A stretch of DNA of 64,000 bases from an uncultured Roseburia sp. (GTDB lineage Bacteria > Bacillota > Clostridia > Lachnospirales > Lachnospiraceae): NCBI GenBank assembly GCA_945787015.1, contig CALZGM010000021.1, forward strand, positions 1 through 64,000. Reading direction: 5' to 3'. Positions 24,282 to 32,482 of this stretch are shown piece after piece. The position numbers and the translations under genes are program-made. The stretch's first letter is position 1. Every line of letters starts with the position of its first letter. A model generated the notes under the pieces. It saw nothing but the letters and a program-made list of their open reading frames with translations. It was not told the DNA's origin and ran no database searches.

Positions 24282-25781
24282 CTATTTTTCTTCCTTCACT
24301 TTCTTTAATTCTTCCGTTTCCGCAGAAATTTTCACACGAGTATCCGGTTTTCGGTTGTCCACTTTACCTAAGAGGCACACCGTCTCACAATGATAAGTCG
24401 AAGGGAACATATCTACGCAGTACACCTTCTCCACCCGATATCCTCTGGCCTGCAGCACCTCCAAATCTCTTGCCAGGCTGGTCGGCTTGCAGGAAATGTA
24501 CACCATCTGCGGCACACCGTAATGGATAATCTTCTCTAAAGCCTTCGGATGAATGCCGTCACGTGGCGGGTCCAACACAATATAATCCGGCTTTTCTTCT
24601 ATGGAATCAATCACCTTTAATACATCTCCGGCAATAAATTCACAGTTATGTAAACCGTTTAATTCTGCATTCATCTTTGCCGCCTCTACGGCCTCTTCGA
24701 TAATTTCTACACCAATCACCTTCTTCGCAACCGGAGCAAGCATCTGTGCAATCGTGCCGGTTCCGGAATAAAGGTCGAAGACTACTTTCCCGGATGAGAC
24801 AGCATCCGTACTCTCATCTGAAACAGTCAGCGCATCCCCGATAAAGCTTCTCGCAGTCTCATAAAGCGCCTCTGCTCCCAAAGAATTCGTTTGGAAGAAT
24901 GAAAATGGGGTAATCTTAAAGCGCAGTCCGAGCAGCTCTTCAAAAAAGTAATCCTGCCCATATAAAATGTCAGTGCCATCATTTGCCACCACATCTGCGA
25001 GGCTGTCATTTTTTGTATGAAGAATCCCTGTCATCTTACCGATGTAGGTTTTTGCCAGCAGGGCATCCTTCCATTCCAGTAACAAAGCCTCTTCCTGTTC
25101 CTTTGAATCCACCTGTGTCGTTGTCACTAAATCCACTAAAATCTCGCCTGTTTTTACCGCCTTACGCACCAACAGGTGTCTTAAATAACCTTCATGGCGC
25201 AGCTTATGATAAAAAGAGCAGCCTTTTTCCGTAAAAAATTCTAAGGTGGTCGTCAAAACGGTTCGGAAATCCTCATCCACAATCTGGCATTCCGGTACAT
25301 TTACGATATCATAAAAACTGCCGCGCTTATGCATGCCAAGCGCCAGCGGACCGCCCATCCATGCATCTCCGAAAGAAAATTCCATCTTATTGCGGTAACC
25401 CTTTTGCATAGGACTTGGCTTGATTCCTAAGAATTCATAGCCCTCACTAATCGGTGCAATCACGTCATCAATCAGTTTCTTCACCTGTGCAGCCTTCATC
25501 TGAAGCTGTTCTTCATATGGAAGTGTCTGGTACGTACAGCCGCCACATTCGTTAAAATGAATACAACCCGGTTCTTCCATTTCCAATGGTGATTTTTCCA
25601 ACACCTCAAGTAAACGGCCCTCACATTTTCCTTTTCGAATTTTATTAATCGATGCCAAAACCTTTTGTCCCTGTACACCATTTTTTACAATAACCGGTTT
25701 TCCCTCTTCTGTTGTTATTATGCCTTTATTGGGGAACTCAATTCTCTCAATAATGCCTTCCACAACCTGTCCTTTTTTCAT
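24282..25781 (-). CDS. rlmD: 23S rRNA (uracil-5-)-methyltransferase, RlmD/RlmCD family
   Basis: A TrmA/RumA-type SAM-dependent enzyme placing methyl groups on uridines of 23S rRNA. Order: TRAM domain (about 1-60; GIIERIEFPNKGIITTEEGK), an iron-sulfur cluster motif CIHFNECGGC, a SAM fold with FDLYSGTGTIAQML, the catalytic DPPRDG stretch (VLDPPRDGIHPKAL) and the nucleophile in YISCKPTSLARDL. The Asn usually found in SCNP is Lys here, as far as I recall also seen in related Firmicutes enzymes. At 499 residues it is slightly long because of a charged tail. It is alone on the strand, downstream of a hairpin-rich spacer. Confidence 0.9.
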   Translation of the reverse strand: MKKGQVVEGIIERIEFPNKGIITTEEGKPVIVKNGVQGQKVLASINKIRKGKCEGRLLEVLEKSPLEMEEPGCIHFNECGGCTYQTLPYEEQLQMKAAQVKKLIDDVIAPISEGYEFLGIKPSPMQKGYRNKMEFSFGDAWMGGPLALGMHKRGSFYDIVNVPECQIVDEDFRTVLTTTLEFFTEKGCSFYHKLRHEGYLRHLLVRKAVKTGEILVDLVTTTQVDSKEQEEALLLEWKDALLAKTYIGKMTGILHTKNDSLADVVANDGTDILYGQDYFFEELLGLRFKITPFSFFQTNSLGAEALYETARSFIGDALTVSDESTDAVSSGKVVFDLYSGTGTIAQMLAPVAKKVIGVEIIEEAVEAAKMNAELNGLHNCEFIAGDVLKVIDSIEEKPDYIVLDPPRDGIHPKALEKIIHYGVPQMVYISCKPTSLARDLEVLQARGYRVEKVYCVDMFPSTYHCETVCLLGKVDNRKPDTRVKISAETEELKKVKEEK

Positions 25782-25814
25782 TCCAACTTGATTCCTTTCT
25801 CTATATCCTAAATA

Positions 25815-25890
25815 GAGTTTCGCCTGCGAAACTCTTGCGGAGCATTTTCATGTAATAGGAAATTCTTTCGGATTTCCTATTACATGAAAA
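25815..25890. repeat. Two adjacent perfect inverted repeats (9-bp and 19-bp stems)
   Basis: GAGTTTCGC/GCGAAACTC (25815-25834) forms a tight hairpin and TTTTCATGTAATAGGAAAT (25845-25863) pairs perfectly over 19 bases with 25872-25890 around an 8-base loop. The second stem is far longer than a terminator needs. It lies between rlmD and the acidic membrane protein gene and abuts the latter's terminator. Confidence 0.75.
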
Positions 25891-25913
25891 AGGACTGCGC
25901 TTTGCCGCAGCCC
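25886..25913 (-). terminator. Terminator of the acidic membrane protein gene
   Basis: Minus-strand GGGCTGCG pairs with CGCAGTCC around GCAAAG and is followed by TTTTT, 15 bases after the stop of the 25928-26224 gene. Confidence 0.8.
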
Positions 25914-25927
25914 TAATCGCATACCTT

Positions 25928-26224
25928 TTATTCTTCTGTATCTTCTTCTGTTTCTTTCTTAACCGGTTCTACTTCTTCATCTTCAAAGAAATCATCATCA
26001 TAATCATCTTCGAATTCGTCCTCAAAATCATCGTAATAATCCGGCGCAAAGTAGCGGTAAATACCATAAGCCACAGCTGCTATCGCTGCAATGATTCCGA
26101 TAATAGCGAAAACCCAAACAACCTTAGATGTCTTCTTCTCTTCTTTTTTGTTTAATAATTCATTCAATCTTGCCATATCCAACAACTCATCTTTCATATT
26201 TAATAATTCTTCTACTTTTTTCAT
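25928..26224 (-). CDS. Small single-pass membrane protein with acidic tail
   Basis: A 98-residue protein with a short basic/acidic helical N terminus (LLNMKDELLDMARLNELLNK), one transmembrane helix near residues 36-56 (VVWVFAIIGIIAAIAAVAYG) and a strongly acidic C-terminal half rich in Asp, Glu, Tyr and Phe. By the positive-inside rule the KKEEKKTSK stretch before the helix suggests the N terminus is cytoplasmic and the acidic tail outside, but this is a prediction. The start at 26224 has GGAG about 9 bases upstream. Similar small proteins occur in Lachnospiraceae without known function. Confidence 0.7.
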   Translation of the reverse strand: MKKVEELLNMKDELLDMARLNELLNKKEEKKTSKVVWVFAIIGIIAAIAAVAYGIYRYFAPDYYDDFEDEFEDDYDDDFFEDEEVEPVKKETEEDTEE

Positions 26225-26336
26225 GCCTTCACTCCTCATCGCTGGTATTACAACTTTTTGTTACAATAAGTATACCATATCTTTCCCAATAAGCCTATAA
26301 AAAATTTATGAATTTCGAAAAATTTGTGAAATAAAA

Positions 26337-26530
26337 GTTACTGTTCACACAGCATCCGAGAAGACGGGGGACATTTGTCAAGCTTGCTTATAAAAAGGTG
26401 TCCCGTCTTCTCAGATGTTGTGTTACAACGTAACCTCCACCTCATAAGCAATCTTAGCTCCAAAGGAGTGAGAAAGCAGACGTAGTCGGCGGGATTGCGC
26501 ATGAGGTGGAGGTGCTGTGTGAACAGTAAC
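26337..26530. mobile_element. MITE-like element with 18-bp terminal inverted repeats and 8-bp target duplication
   Basis: The ends are perfect 18-bp inverted repeats: GTTACTGTTCACACAGCA (26337-26354) and its reverse complement (26513-26530). AAATAAAA stands immediately outside both ends (26329-26336 and 26531-26538), an apparent 8-bp target duplication. Inside are two large hairpins: 26353-26418 (GAGAAGACGGG with CCCGTCTTCTC) and 26433-26513 (ACCTCCACCTCAT with ATGAGGTGGAGGT, 13 bp perfect). No open frame of note is present, so a transposase must act in trans. Eight-base duplications are made by several IS families (for example IS66, ISL3, IS1595, IS256); I cannot say which. It lies between pcrA and the acidic membrane protein gene. 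Confidence 0.8.
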
Positions 26531-26543
26531 AAATAAAATTTCT

Positions 26544-28793
26544 TTACAGCTTTTTCAGTTTTGCAAATCCGGCAAACATTTTCTTTGTCCCGTAAGTTTC
26601 AAACTCAACCGTTACCTCATAATCTCTTCCGCCGTCTACAATGCTAAGTACGGTACCAACACCGAATTTCACATGAGAAACCTTATCGCCCACACCATAA
26701 TCCAACTTTGCTACCTTTTCGCCTCCACGTGTCACAAATGCCATGGATTGCAGGCTCTGTCCGGATGGTGCATGCCCGGTTGCCATTGCTGCACGATATG
26801 CCGAAGTAGCTTTTGCCGGAGCATTCTCTTTGCGTTCTGTCTTTTTCAGTTTATGTAAACCACCACAAAGAAGCTCTGTAGGAATTTCCTTTACAAAACG
26901 GGATACTTTATTATATTGTGTTTCCCCGCGAATCATTCGTTGTCTCGCGCAGGTGACTGCCAGTTCCTCTTTTGCACGGGTAATTCCTACATATGCCAGA
27001 CGACGCTCCTCTTCGATTTCTGTCGTTGAATCATCCGAAGAAATCGACATATAGCTCGGAAACAGTCCGTCCTCCATACCGGTCAAAAATACCTTTGCAA
27101 ACTCCAGACCTTTTGCACTGTGTAAGGTCATCAGCACCACATGGTCACTCTCTTCATCTAGACTGTCAATATCTGCCACCAGCGCCACTTCTTCTAAGAA
27201 ACCGCTAAGACTTGGCTCATCCGTGGATTCCTCATATGTGACTGCTTTACTAATTAATTCATCGATATTTTCAATACGGGCAATAGCCTCATCCGTTCCT
27301 TCTGCTTCCAGTTCTTTCACATAGCCGGTTTCCTCGATGACTGTTTTCAAAAGTTCCGATACACCTACAATCGGTGCAATGCTGCGCATCTTTTGAATAA
27401 AAGTAACAAACGGACGAATTTTGGCTGCGCCCTTTCCAAGAGAAGGTATCTCATCTGCCTTCTTTAACGCCGTATAAAAACTGATATCCTCTATAGCAGC
27501 ATAATCAGCCACTTTACTTAAACTGGTGGCTCCGATTCCACGCTTCGGCACATTGATAATTCGCCTTACTGCCAAATCATCCTTAGCATTATCAATGGTT
27601 TTTAAATAGCAGAGCAAATCCTTGATTTCTTTACGGGCGTAGAAATTTACACCGCCTACAATCTTATAAGGAATATTCGCCGTAATAAAACGCTCTTCAA
27701 ACAAACGTGACTGGGCATTCGTCCGGTACAGTACCGCACAGTCCTTATATTGGTATTTTCCCAGCATCACGACATCTTTGATTTCCTCTGCCACAAAATC
27801 GGCCTCGTCATAGCCGGTCTCAAACTGCTCAAAGCGAATCAGGGCACCTGCTTCTTTTCTGGTCCACAGAGCCTTACTCTTTCTTCCCTTGTTATTTGCA
27901 ATCACTGCATTGGCAGCATCCAAAATATTCTGGGTGGAACGATAGTTTTCCTCCAGCTTAATGGTCTTTGCCTCCGGAAAATAACGTTCATAATTTAAAA
28001 TATTGAAAATATTTGCGCCACGGAACTTATAAATCGACTGGTCATCATCACCCACAACACATAGATTTTTATATTTTCCGGCCAGCAAGCGAATCAGTTC
28101 AAACTGTGCTGTATTCGTATCCTGATACTCATCCACCATAATATAACGGAAGCGCTCCTGATAGTAATTCAATACCTCTGCATCTGTCTGAAACAGTTCG
28201 ATTGTTTTTACAATTAAATCGTCAAAATCAAGGGCATTATTTTTTCTTAATTCCTCCTGATATTCGCGGTACACCTCTGCCTGCTTTTTCTTACCATAGT
28301 CTGTCGTGCTGACTGCCTTTAAGGTAAACTCCTGTGGTGAAATCAGTTCATCTTTTGCTTTAGAGATAGCGGCAAGCAGTGCTTTTTCCTTATAAATTTT
28401 GGTATCAATATCCAAACGCTTACAAATATCCTTCATCAAGGTTTTCTGATCGTCTGCATCATAAATCGTAAAATTTGTATCAAACCCGATGCGGTCAATA
28501 TGTCTGCGTAAAATGCGTACACATGCGGAATGGAAGGTAGAAACCCAGATACTCTCCGAGCCATAACCTACCAGGTCGTCAATACGCTCCCTCATTTCTC
28601 CGGCTGCTTTATTGGTAAAGGTAATCATTAAAATATGATACGGATTTACCCCTTTTTCCTCAATCAAATAAGCGGCACGGTGTGTCAATACTCTGGTCTT
28701 TCCTGAGCCTGCACCTGCCAGGATTAAAACCGGTCCTTCTGTATGAAATACAGCTTCTTTCTGCTGTTCATTTAGCATATCATAAATACTCAT
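26544..28793 (-). CDS. pcrA: ATP-dependent DNA helicase PcrA (UvrD/Rep family)
   Basis: A superfamily 1A 3'-5' helicase for repair and rolling-circle replication. The motifs appear in order: Q-motif LNEQQKEAVFH, Walker A LAGAGSGKTRVL, TFTNKAAGEMR, Walker B with VDEYQDTN, VVGDDDQSIYKFRGA, EENYRSTQNI, LMTLHSAKGLEF and AYVGITRAKEEL. The 749-residue length is standard and the C-terminal Tudor-like segment (VGDKVSHVKFGVGTVLSI) that contacts RNA polymerase is present. AGGAG lies just before the start. The stop is six bases from the target duplication of the MITE-like element. Confidence 0.97.
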   Translation of the reverse strand: MSIYDMLNEQQKEAVFHTEGPVLILAGAGSGKTRVLTHRAAYLIEEKGVNPYHILMITFTNKAAGEMRERIDDLVGYGSESIWVSTFHSACVRILRRHIDRIGFDTNFTIYDADDQKTLMKDICKRLDIDTKIYKEKALLAAISKAKDELISPQEFTLKAVSTTDYGKKKQAEVYREYQEELRKNNALDFDDLIVKTIELFQTDAEVLNYYQERFRYIMVDEYQDTNTAQFELIRLLAGKYKNLCVVGDDDQSIYKFRGANIFNILNYERYFPEAKTIKLEENYRSTQNILDAANAVIANNKGRKSKALWTRKEAGALIRFEQFETGYDEADFVAEEIKDVVMLGKYQYKDCAVLYRTNAQSRLFEERFITANIPYKIVGGVNFYARKEIKDLLCYLKTIDNAKDDLAVRRIINVPKRGIGATSLSKVADYAAIEDISFYTALKKADEIPSLGKGAAKIRPFVTFIQKMRSIAPIVGVSELLKTVIEETGYVKELEAEGTDEAIARIENIDELISKAVTYEESTDEPSLSGFLEEVALVADIDSLDEESDHVVLMTLHSAKGLEFAKVFLTGMEDGLFPSYMSISSDDSTTEIEEERRLAYVGITRAKEELAVTCARQRMIRGETQYNKVSRFVKEIPTELLCGGLHKLKKTERKENAPAKATSAYRAAMATGHAPSGQSLQSMAFVTRGGEKVAKLDYGVGDKVSHVKFGVGTVLSIVDGGRDYEVTVEFETYGTKKMFAGFAKLKKL

Positions 28794-28919
28794 AAAAACT
28801 CCTGTCTGTCTTCTTTTTCACCTGTAAAAACAGGCTGGCTTTGTCTCGGCTTATTTAGTATAACACATCCGTTAATTTTATGAAAAGGCTTTTACAATCA
28901 TTTTTTTGTTTCAAAAGAC

Positions 28920-28948
28920 TTGTCATATGGTTTTAAAAACTATATAAT
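28920..28948 (+). promoter_or_regulatory. Promoter of the DUF1836 gene
   Basis: TTGTCA (28920-28925) and perfect TATAAT (28943-28948) with a 17-base spacer. The longest reading frame's ATG at 28949 would fall at the -10 edge, which supports the downstream start at 28988. Confidence 0.75.
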
Positions 28949-28987
28949 ATGTTCTGTATATTAATTTGCACAAATACGAGGTTATTT

Positions 28988-29617
28988 ATGGACGCTGAAA
29001 CGAAAGGGTTTTTAAGAGATATCTTAACTGATTTAAAAGAAATTGATTATATAAAACCGGAAGAGATTCCAAACATTGACTTATACATGGATCAGGTGAC
29101 TACTTTTATTGAGTCTCATCTTGCACCTTCCAATCATCGCAAGGATGGAAAAATTCTAACCAAGACGATGATAAATAACTATGCAAAAAATGACCTGCTC
29201 CCACCTCCGGAAAAGAAAAAATACAGCAAGGAGCACATGCTGACGCTGATCTTTATTTACTATTTTAAAAATGTCATGAGCATCAGTGATATCCAGACGG
29301 TACTAAATCCGATTACGGAACGGTATTTCGGCAAAGAAGAGGGGAACCTGCACTTAGCTGATATTTATAACGAAGTTTTTGGGATGGAATATCAGGAGAC
29401 AAAGGATGTCATGAAGGAGCTTTCCAAAAAGTTTACCAAAGCAGAAGAAAGCTTTCCGGATATAACAGGCGAGGAAGCTGAAATGCTCCATCGTTTCAGC
29501 CTAATCTGTCTGCTTAGCTATGATATCTATATTAAAAAAGCCATCATTGAGCGGCTCGTTGATCAGATGAATGAAGAAAAAGCAGCCCAGCCGGCTCATG
29601 ATAAGCATAAAAAATAG
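28988..29617 (+). CDS. DUF1836 domain protein
   Basis: A 209-residue protein of the DUF1836 family, probably a DNA-binding regulator with a MerR-like helical core. Visible family traits are LTKTMINNYAKNDLLPPPEK, KKYSKEHMLTLIFIYYFKNV and MSISDIQTVLNPI in the first 120 residues. The start at 28988 has GAGG 6 bases upstream. Monocistronic, with its own promoter and a good terminator. The regulated genes are unknown. Confidence 0.85.
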   Translation: MDAETKGFLRDILTDLKEIDYIKPEEIPNIDLYMDQVTTFIESHLAPSNHRKDGKILTKTMINNYAKNDLLPPPEKKKYSKEHMLTLIFIYYFKNVMSISDIQTVLNPITERYFGKEEGNLHLADIYNEVFGMEYQETKDVMKELSKKFTKAEESFPDITGEEAEMLHRFSLICLLSYDIYIKKAIIERLVDQMNEEKAAQPAHDKHKK

Positions 29618-29646
29618 GATTTCGATAAACGAAATCCTTTTTTTAT
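29616..29646 (+). terminator. Terminator of the DUF1836 gene
   Basis: AGGATTTCG (29616-29624) pairs with CGAAATCCT (29630-29638) and is followed by seven T residues, between convergent genes. Confidence 0.88.
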
Positions 29647-29655
29647 GCTTTCTAT

Positions 29656-29964
29656 TTATTCTTCCGGCTTTTTGTAATCATCACAAATTCTGGCAAATAC
29701 CATATCATATCCGTCATTGCCATAATTTAAGGAACGATTTACACGGCTGATGGTTGCTGTAGAAGCACCTGTCTTCTCGGCAATGTCCAAATAGGTCTTC
29801 TGATCACGAAGCATCTTCGCAACCTCAAATCTCTGGGATAACGAAAGTAATTCATTCACAGTACAAATGTCTTCAAAAAAGGTATAACACTCTTCTCTGT
29901 TTTCGAGGCTTAAAATTGCATCAAAAAGTCGGTCCACTGCCTCTGTCCTAAGTTTTTTGCTCAT
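29656..29964 (-). CDS. YerC/YecD family TrpR-like regulator
   Basis: A small TrpR-fold repressor of about 102 residues. The helix-turn-helix is in SLSQRFEVAKMLRDQKTYLD and TGASTATISRVNRSLNYG, and the tail FARICDD is typical of YerC. The start at 29964 has AAGGAG 6 bases upstream; the frame to 30036 would begin in the promoter. In other Firmicutes this family has been proposed to control histidine genes, and here it follows hisC by about 100 bases, which fits. An inverted repeat around its own promoter suggests autoregulation. Ligand unknown (histidine would be the obvious candidate). Confidence 0.88.
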   Translation of the reverse strand: MSKKLRTEAVDRLFDAILSLENREECYTFFEDICTVNELLSLSQRFEVAKMLRDQKTYLDIAEKTGASTATISRVNRSLNYGNDGYDMVFARICDDYKKPEE

Positions 29965-29986
29965 AGTCTTCTCCTTACTAATGAAA

Positions 29987-30031
29987 TACTTCAACTTCTT
30001 AAATTTTAACATATTAAAGTTTTGAAGTAAA
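29987..30031 (-). promoter_or_regulatory. Promoter and inverted-repeat operator of the YerC gene
   Basis: On the minus strand TTTACT (30026-30031) and TAAAAT (30003-30008) are 17 bases apart. Inverted arms TTGAAGTA (30022-30029) and TACTTCAA (29987-29994), both on the plus strand and with the extension AAGTT/AACTT, lie over the -35 box and just past the start of transcription, as expected for a repressor site. Confidence 0.55.
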
Positions 30032-30067
30032 TACATATTTTTTACTAAAAAGCGTTATAAGAAACAT

Positions 30068-31123
30068 CTATTTTATATATTCTTTCAAAAATTCAACCAA
30101 TTCACACATTTCCTCATCCGTACCAATACTGATACGTAGGAAATTATCAATACGGGGCTTGTTAAAATACCGCACATAAATTCCCGCTTTCTTTAAAGCT
30201 TCAAATAATTCCTTTGCCGGCACACTTTCATGTTCCGCAAAAATGAAATTGCTCATGGAGTCTCCAAAGGAAAATCCCAGTTTTCTTAATTCCTCTTTCG
30301 TCCATTCTCTGGTATGTATGATTTTCCGGCAGGTTTCTTCAAAATAAGCCTTATCCCTCATTGCCTCTGTTCCCAAAACTAAGGCTGTCTCATTCATCGT
30401 ATAAGAGTTGAAAGAATATTTTACGTCATTTAGATAGCGAATCAGTTTTTCATTTCCCATTGCATATCCGATACGCATACCGGCCATAGAACGGGATTTT
30501 GAAAAAGTCTGCACAACAATCAGATTGTCGTATTTATCAATGAGTGGGAGTGCCGATGCACCGCCAAAGTCGATGTAGGCCTCATCTACTACCACAATCA
30601 CATCCCTGTTATGCGAAATGATATCCTCCACCTTGGAAAGCTCCATATAAATCCCCGTCGGAGCATTCGGATTTGGGAAAATTACACCACCATTCGGTCC
30701 GTAATAGTCTTCTTTTATAATTTTAAAATGATTATCCAATGGTTTTACTTCATAAGGGACCCGTAGCATATCAGCCCAGACATCATAAAAAGAATAGGTA
30801 ATATCCGGGAATAATATCGGTTTTTCACTATTAAAAAAGGTCAGGTAAATCATCGCCAGTACATCATCGGAGCCAACTCCTACAAATACCTGGCTGCTTT
30901 TCAATCCATAATTTTCTGCAATGGCATCTACTAAAAGTTTACAGGTCGGATCCGGATATTTACGCAGTTTTCCTGTATTCATATCATGCAAGGCTCTTAC
31001 AACACCCGGTGCCGGCGGATACGGATTTTCATTCGTATTTAATTTAATGATGTTTTCCTGCCTCGGCTGCTCGCCCGGCACATATGGAACAACTTTTCGC
31101 ACATAGCTTTCCCAATTTTCCAT
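30068..31123 (-). CDS. hisC: Histidinol-phosphate aminotransferase
   Basis: A fold-type I PLP aminotransferase for the histidine pathway, converting imidazole acetol phosphate to histidinol phosphate. Evidence: the N-terminal YVPGEQP and KLNTNENPYPPAP, VGVGSDDVLAM, FPNPNAPTG, VVDEAYIDFGG and the PLP-lysine in TFSKSRSMAGMRIGY. The start is set at 31123 (MENWESYV), where GGGA lies upstream; an ATG at 31135 is the alternative. It is separated from the second aminotransferase by a few bases, so the two form an operon. Some HisC-type enzymes also serve aromatic amino acids. Confidence 0.9.
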   Translation of the reverse strand: MENWESYVRKVVPYVPGEQPRQENIIKLNTNENPYPPAPGVVRALHDMNTGKLRKYPDPTCKLLVDAIAENYGLKSSQVFVGVGSDDVLAMIYLTFFNSEKPILFPDITYSFYDVWADMLRVPYEVKPLDNHFKIIKEDYYGPNGGVIFPNPNAPTGIYMELSKVEDIISHNRDVIVVVDEAYIDFGGASALPLIDKYDNLIVVQTFSKSRSMAGMRIGYAMGNEKLIRYLNDVKYSFNSYTMNETALVLGTEAMRDKAYFEETCRKIIHTREWTKEELRKLGFSFGDSMSNFIFAEHESVPAKELFEALKKAGIYVRYFNKPRIDNFLRISIGTDEEMCELVEFLKEYIK

Positions 31124-31140
31124 AGCTTTTCCCATCCAAT

Positions 31141-32325
31141 CTATTTGTATTCTTCTGCCAGCTTTTCAAAAGCAGACATGGAACGTTCAATCATTTCGTA
31201 AGACACACAATAAGCCAGTCTGACATAACCCTGGCATCCAAAAGCACTGCCCTTTACCATTAAAATATGATATTTCTTTCCTGCCTCTACAAATGCTTCT
31301 TCATCTTCCACCGGTGATTTTACCCAGAGATAAAAGGCTCCTTCCGGTTTCACACAGGTAAACCCAAGCTCTGTCAGTCCCTCATACAATCGTTTCCGGT
31401 TTCTATCGTAAAAAGCAACATCCGTCGGTTCTTCCAGACAGCGTGCTACTGCCTTTTGCATCAAGGATGGTGCATTTACAAAGCCCAGTGTACGGTTTGA
31501 GATTTCAATCCCACGAATTAAATCTTCTGCATCCGATGCTTCATCCGGCACGACCACATAACCGATTCGCTCTCCCGGAAGGGATAAGGATTTACTAAAG
31601 GAATAGCCAACGATGGTATTCTTATAATATTTTGTCAGGAAATCCTGTTTCACTCCATCATAAACCAGTTCCCGATATGGCTCATCGGATACCAGATAAA
31701 TGTCGTGCCCGATTTCCTGCTGTTTTTTTTCTAAAACGGTAGCAATTGCTTCCATGGTCTTAGGGCTATATACAACACCGGTCGGATTATTCGGTGTATT
31801 TACAATGACTGCCTTTGTTTTAGCAGTAATCTTTGCTTCAAAATCCGTTAAATTCGGTTGAAAAGTCGCAAGGTCAGGCGCTACCGCTACAATGACAGCA
31901 TCAAAATTAGCGGCATACTGACGGTATTCACCAAAGAAGGGTGCAAATACAATCACCTCATCCCCCGGATCTAAAATCGTCTTAAATATAATATTTAAAC
32001 CGCCTGCTGCACCAACCGTCATCGTGATATTGTGAAATTCAAATGACGTATCGAAACGCCGGTTTAAATTCTCCGCAATCGCCTGACGTACTTCCGGATA
32101 TCCGGCATTATCCATATAGCCATGCAGCTCCATGGAATCCGTGTGTGCTGCCAAATCAATAATCGCTTCATTGATTGCTTTCGGTGCCGGTGTAGCAGGA
32201 TTGCCGAGGGAAAAATCATACACATTCTCTGCTCCGTATTTTTTTGCCATTTCTTTTCCTTCCACAAACATTGCCCGAATTGCGGAACTGCCGGCAAAAG
32301 CAGCCTGTATCTTCTTTGAAACCAT
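31141..32325 (-). CDS. Pyridoxal phosphate-dependent aminotransferase, class I/II
   Basis: A 394-residue aspartate/aromatic aminotransferase-like enzyme. Motifs: FSLGNPATPAPKA, VGAAGGLNIIFKTILDPGDE, NTPNNPTGVVYS, LVSDEPYRELVYDG, PLP-lysine in SFSKSLSLPGERIGY, and a C-terminal VRLAYC substrate-arginine region. It is close to the class often annotated as aspartate aminotransferase in Clostridia, but the donor cannot be set from sequence. It heads the operon with hisC. AAGGA lies 8 bases before the start. A small hairpin (CCGGCA/TGCCGG, about 32351-32366) stands in the leader. Confidence 0.88.
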   Translation of the reverse strand: MVSKKIQAAFAGSSAIRAMFVEGKEMAKKYGAENVYDFSLGNPATPAPKAINEAIIDLAAHTDSMELHGYMDNAGYPEVRQAIAENLNRRFDTSFEFHNITMTVGAAGGLNIIFKTILDPGDEVIVFAPFFGEYRQYAANFDAVIVAVAPDLATFQPNLTDFEAKITAKTKAVIVNTPNNPTGVVYSPKTMEAIATVLEKKQQEIGHDIYLVSDEPYRELVYDGVKQDFLTKYYKNTIVGYSFSKSLSLPGERIGYVVVPDEASDAEDLIRGIEISNRTLGFVNAPSLMQKAVARCLEEPTDVAFYDRNRKRLYEGLTELGFTCVKPEGAFYLWVKSPVEDEEAFVEAGKKYHILMVKGSAFGCQGYVRLAYCVSYEMIERSMSAFEKLAEEYK

Positions 32326-32424
32326 AACGAATCCTTCTTTCCTTTATTATCCGGCACATCTGCCGGTCATTTTACCACTTTACCATGTAAAACTGTCCTT
32401 TTCTTACTTTACAACATTCTCTAT

Positions 32425-32468
32425 AAAAAGTAAAGAGGTTCCATGCAATTGCATAGAAACCTCTTTTT
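32425..32468 (-). terminator. Terminator of the hyp operon
   Basis: AAAGAGGTTCCATGCAATTGCATAGAAACCTCTTT (32432-32466, in two arms) is a near-perfect hairpin, 17 bases after the hypE stop. On the minus strand it is followed by an interrupted T-rich run (CTTTACTTTTT). Confidence 0.75.
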
Positions 32469-32482
32469 TAACAGTTACTGTT

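Noticed and set aside
25815-25890. CRISPR repeats
   Set aside because: Only adjacent hairpins occur; there are no regularly spaced direct repeats or cas genes anywhere in the window.
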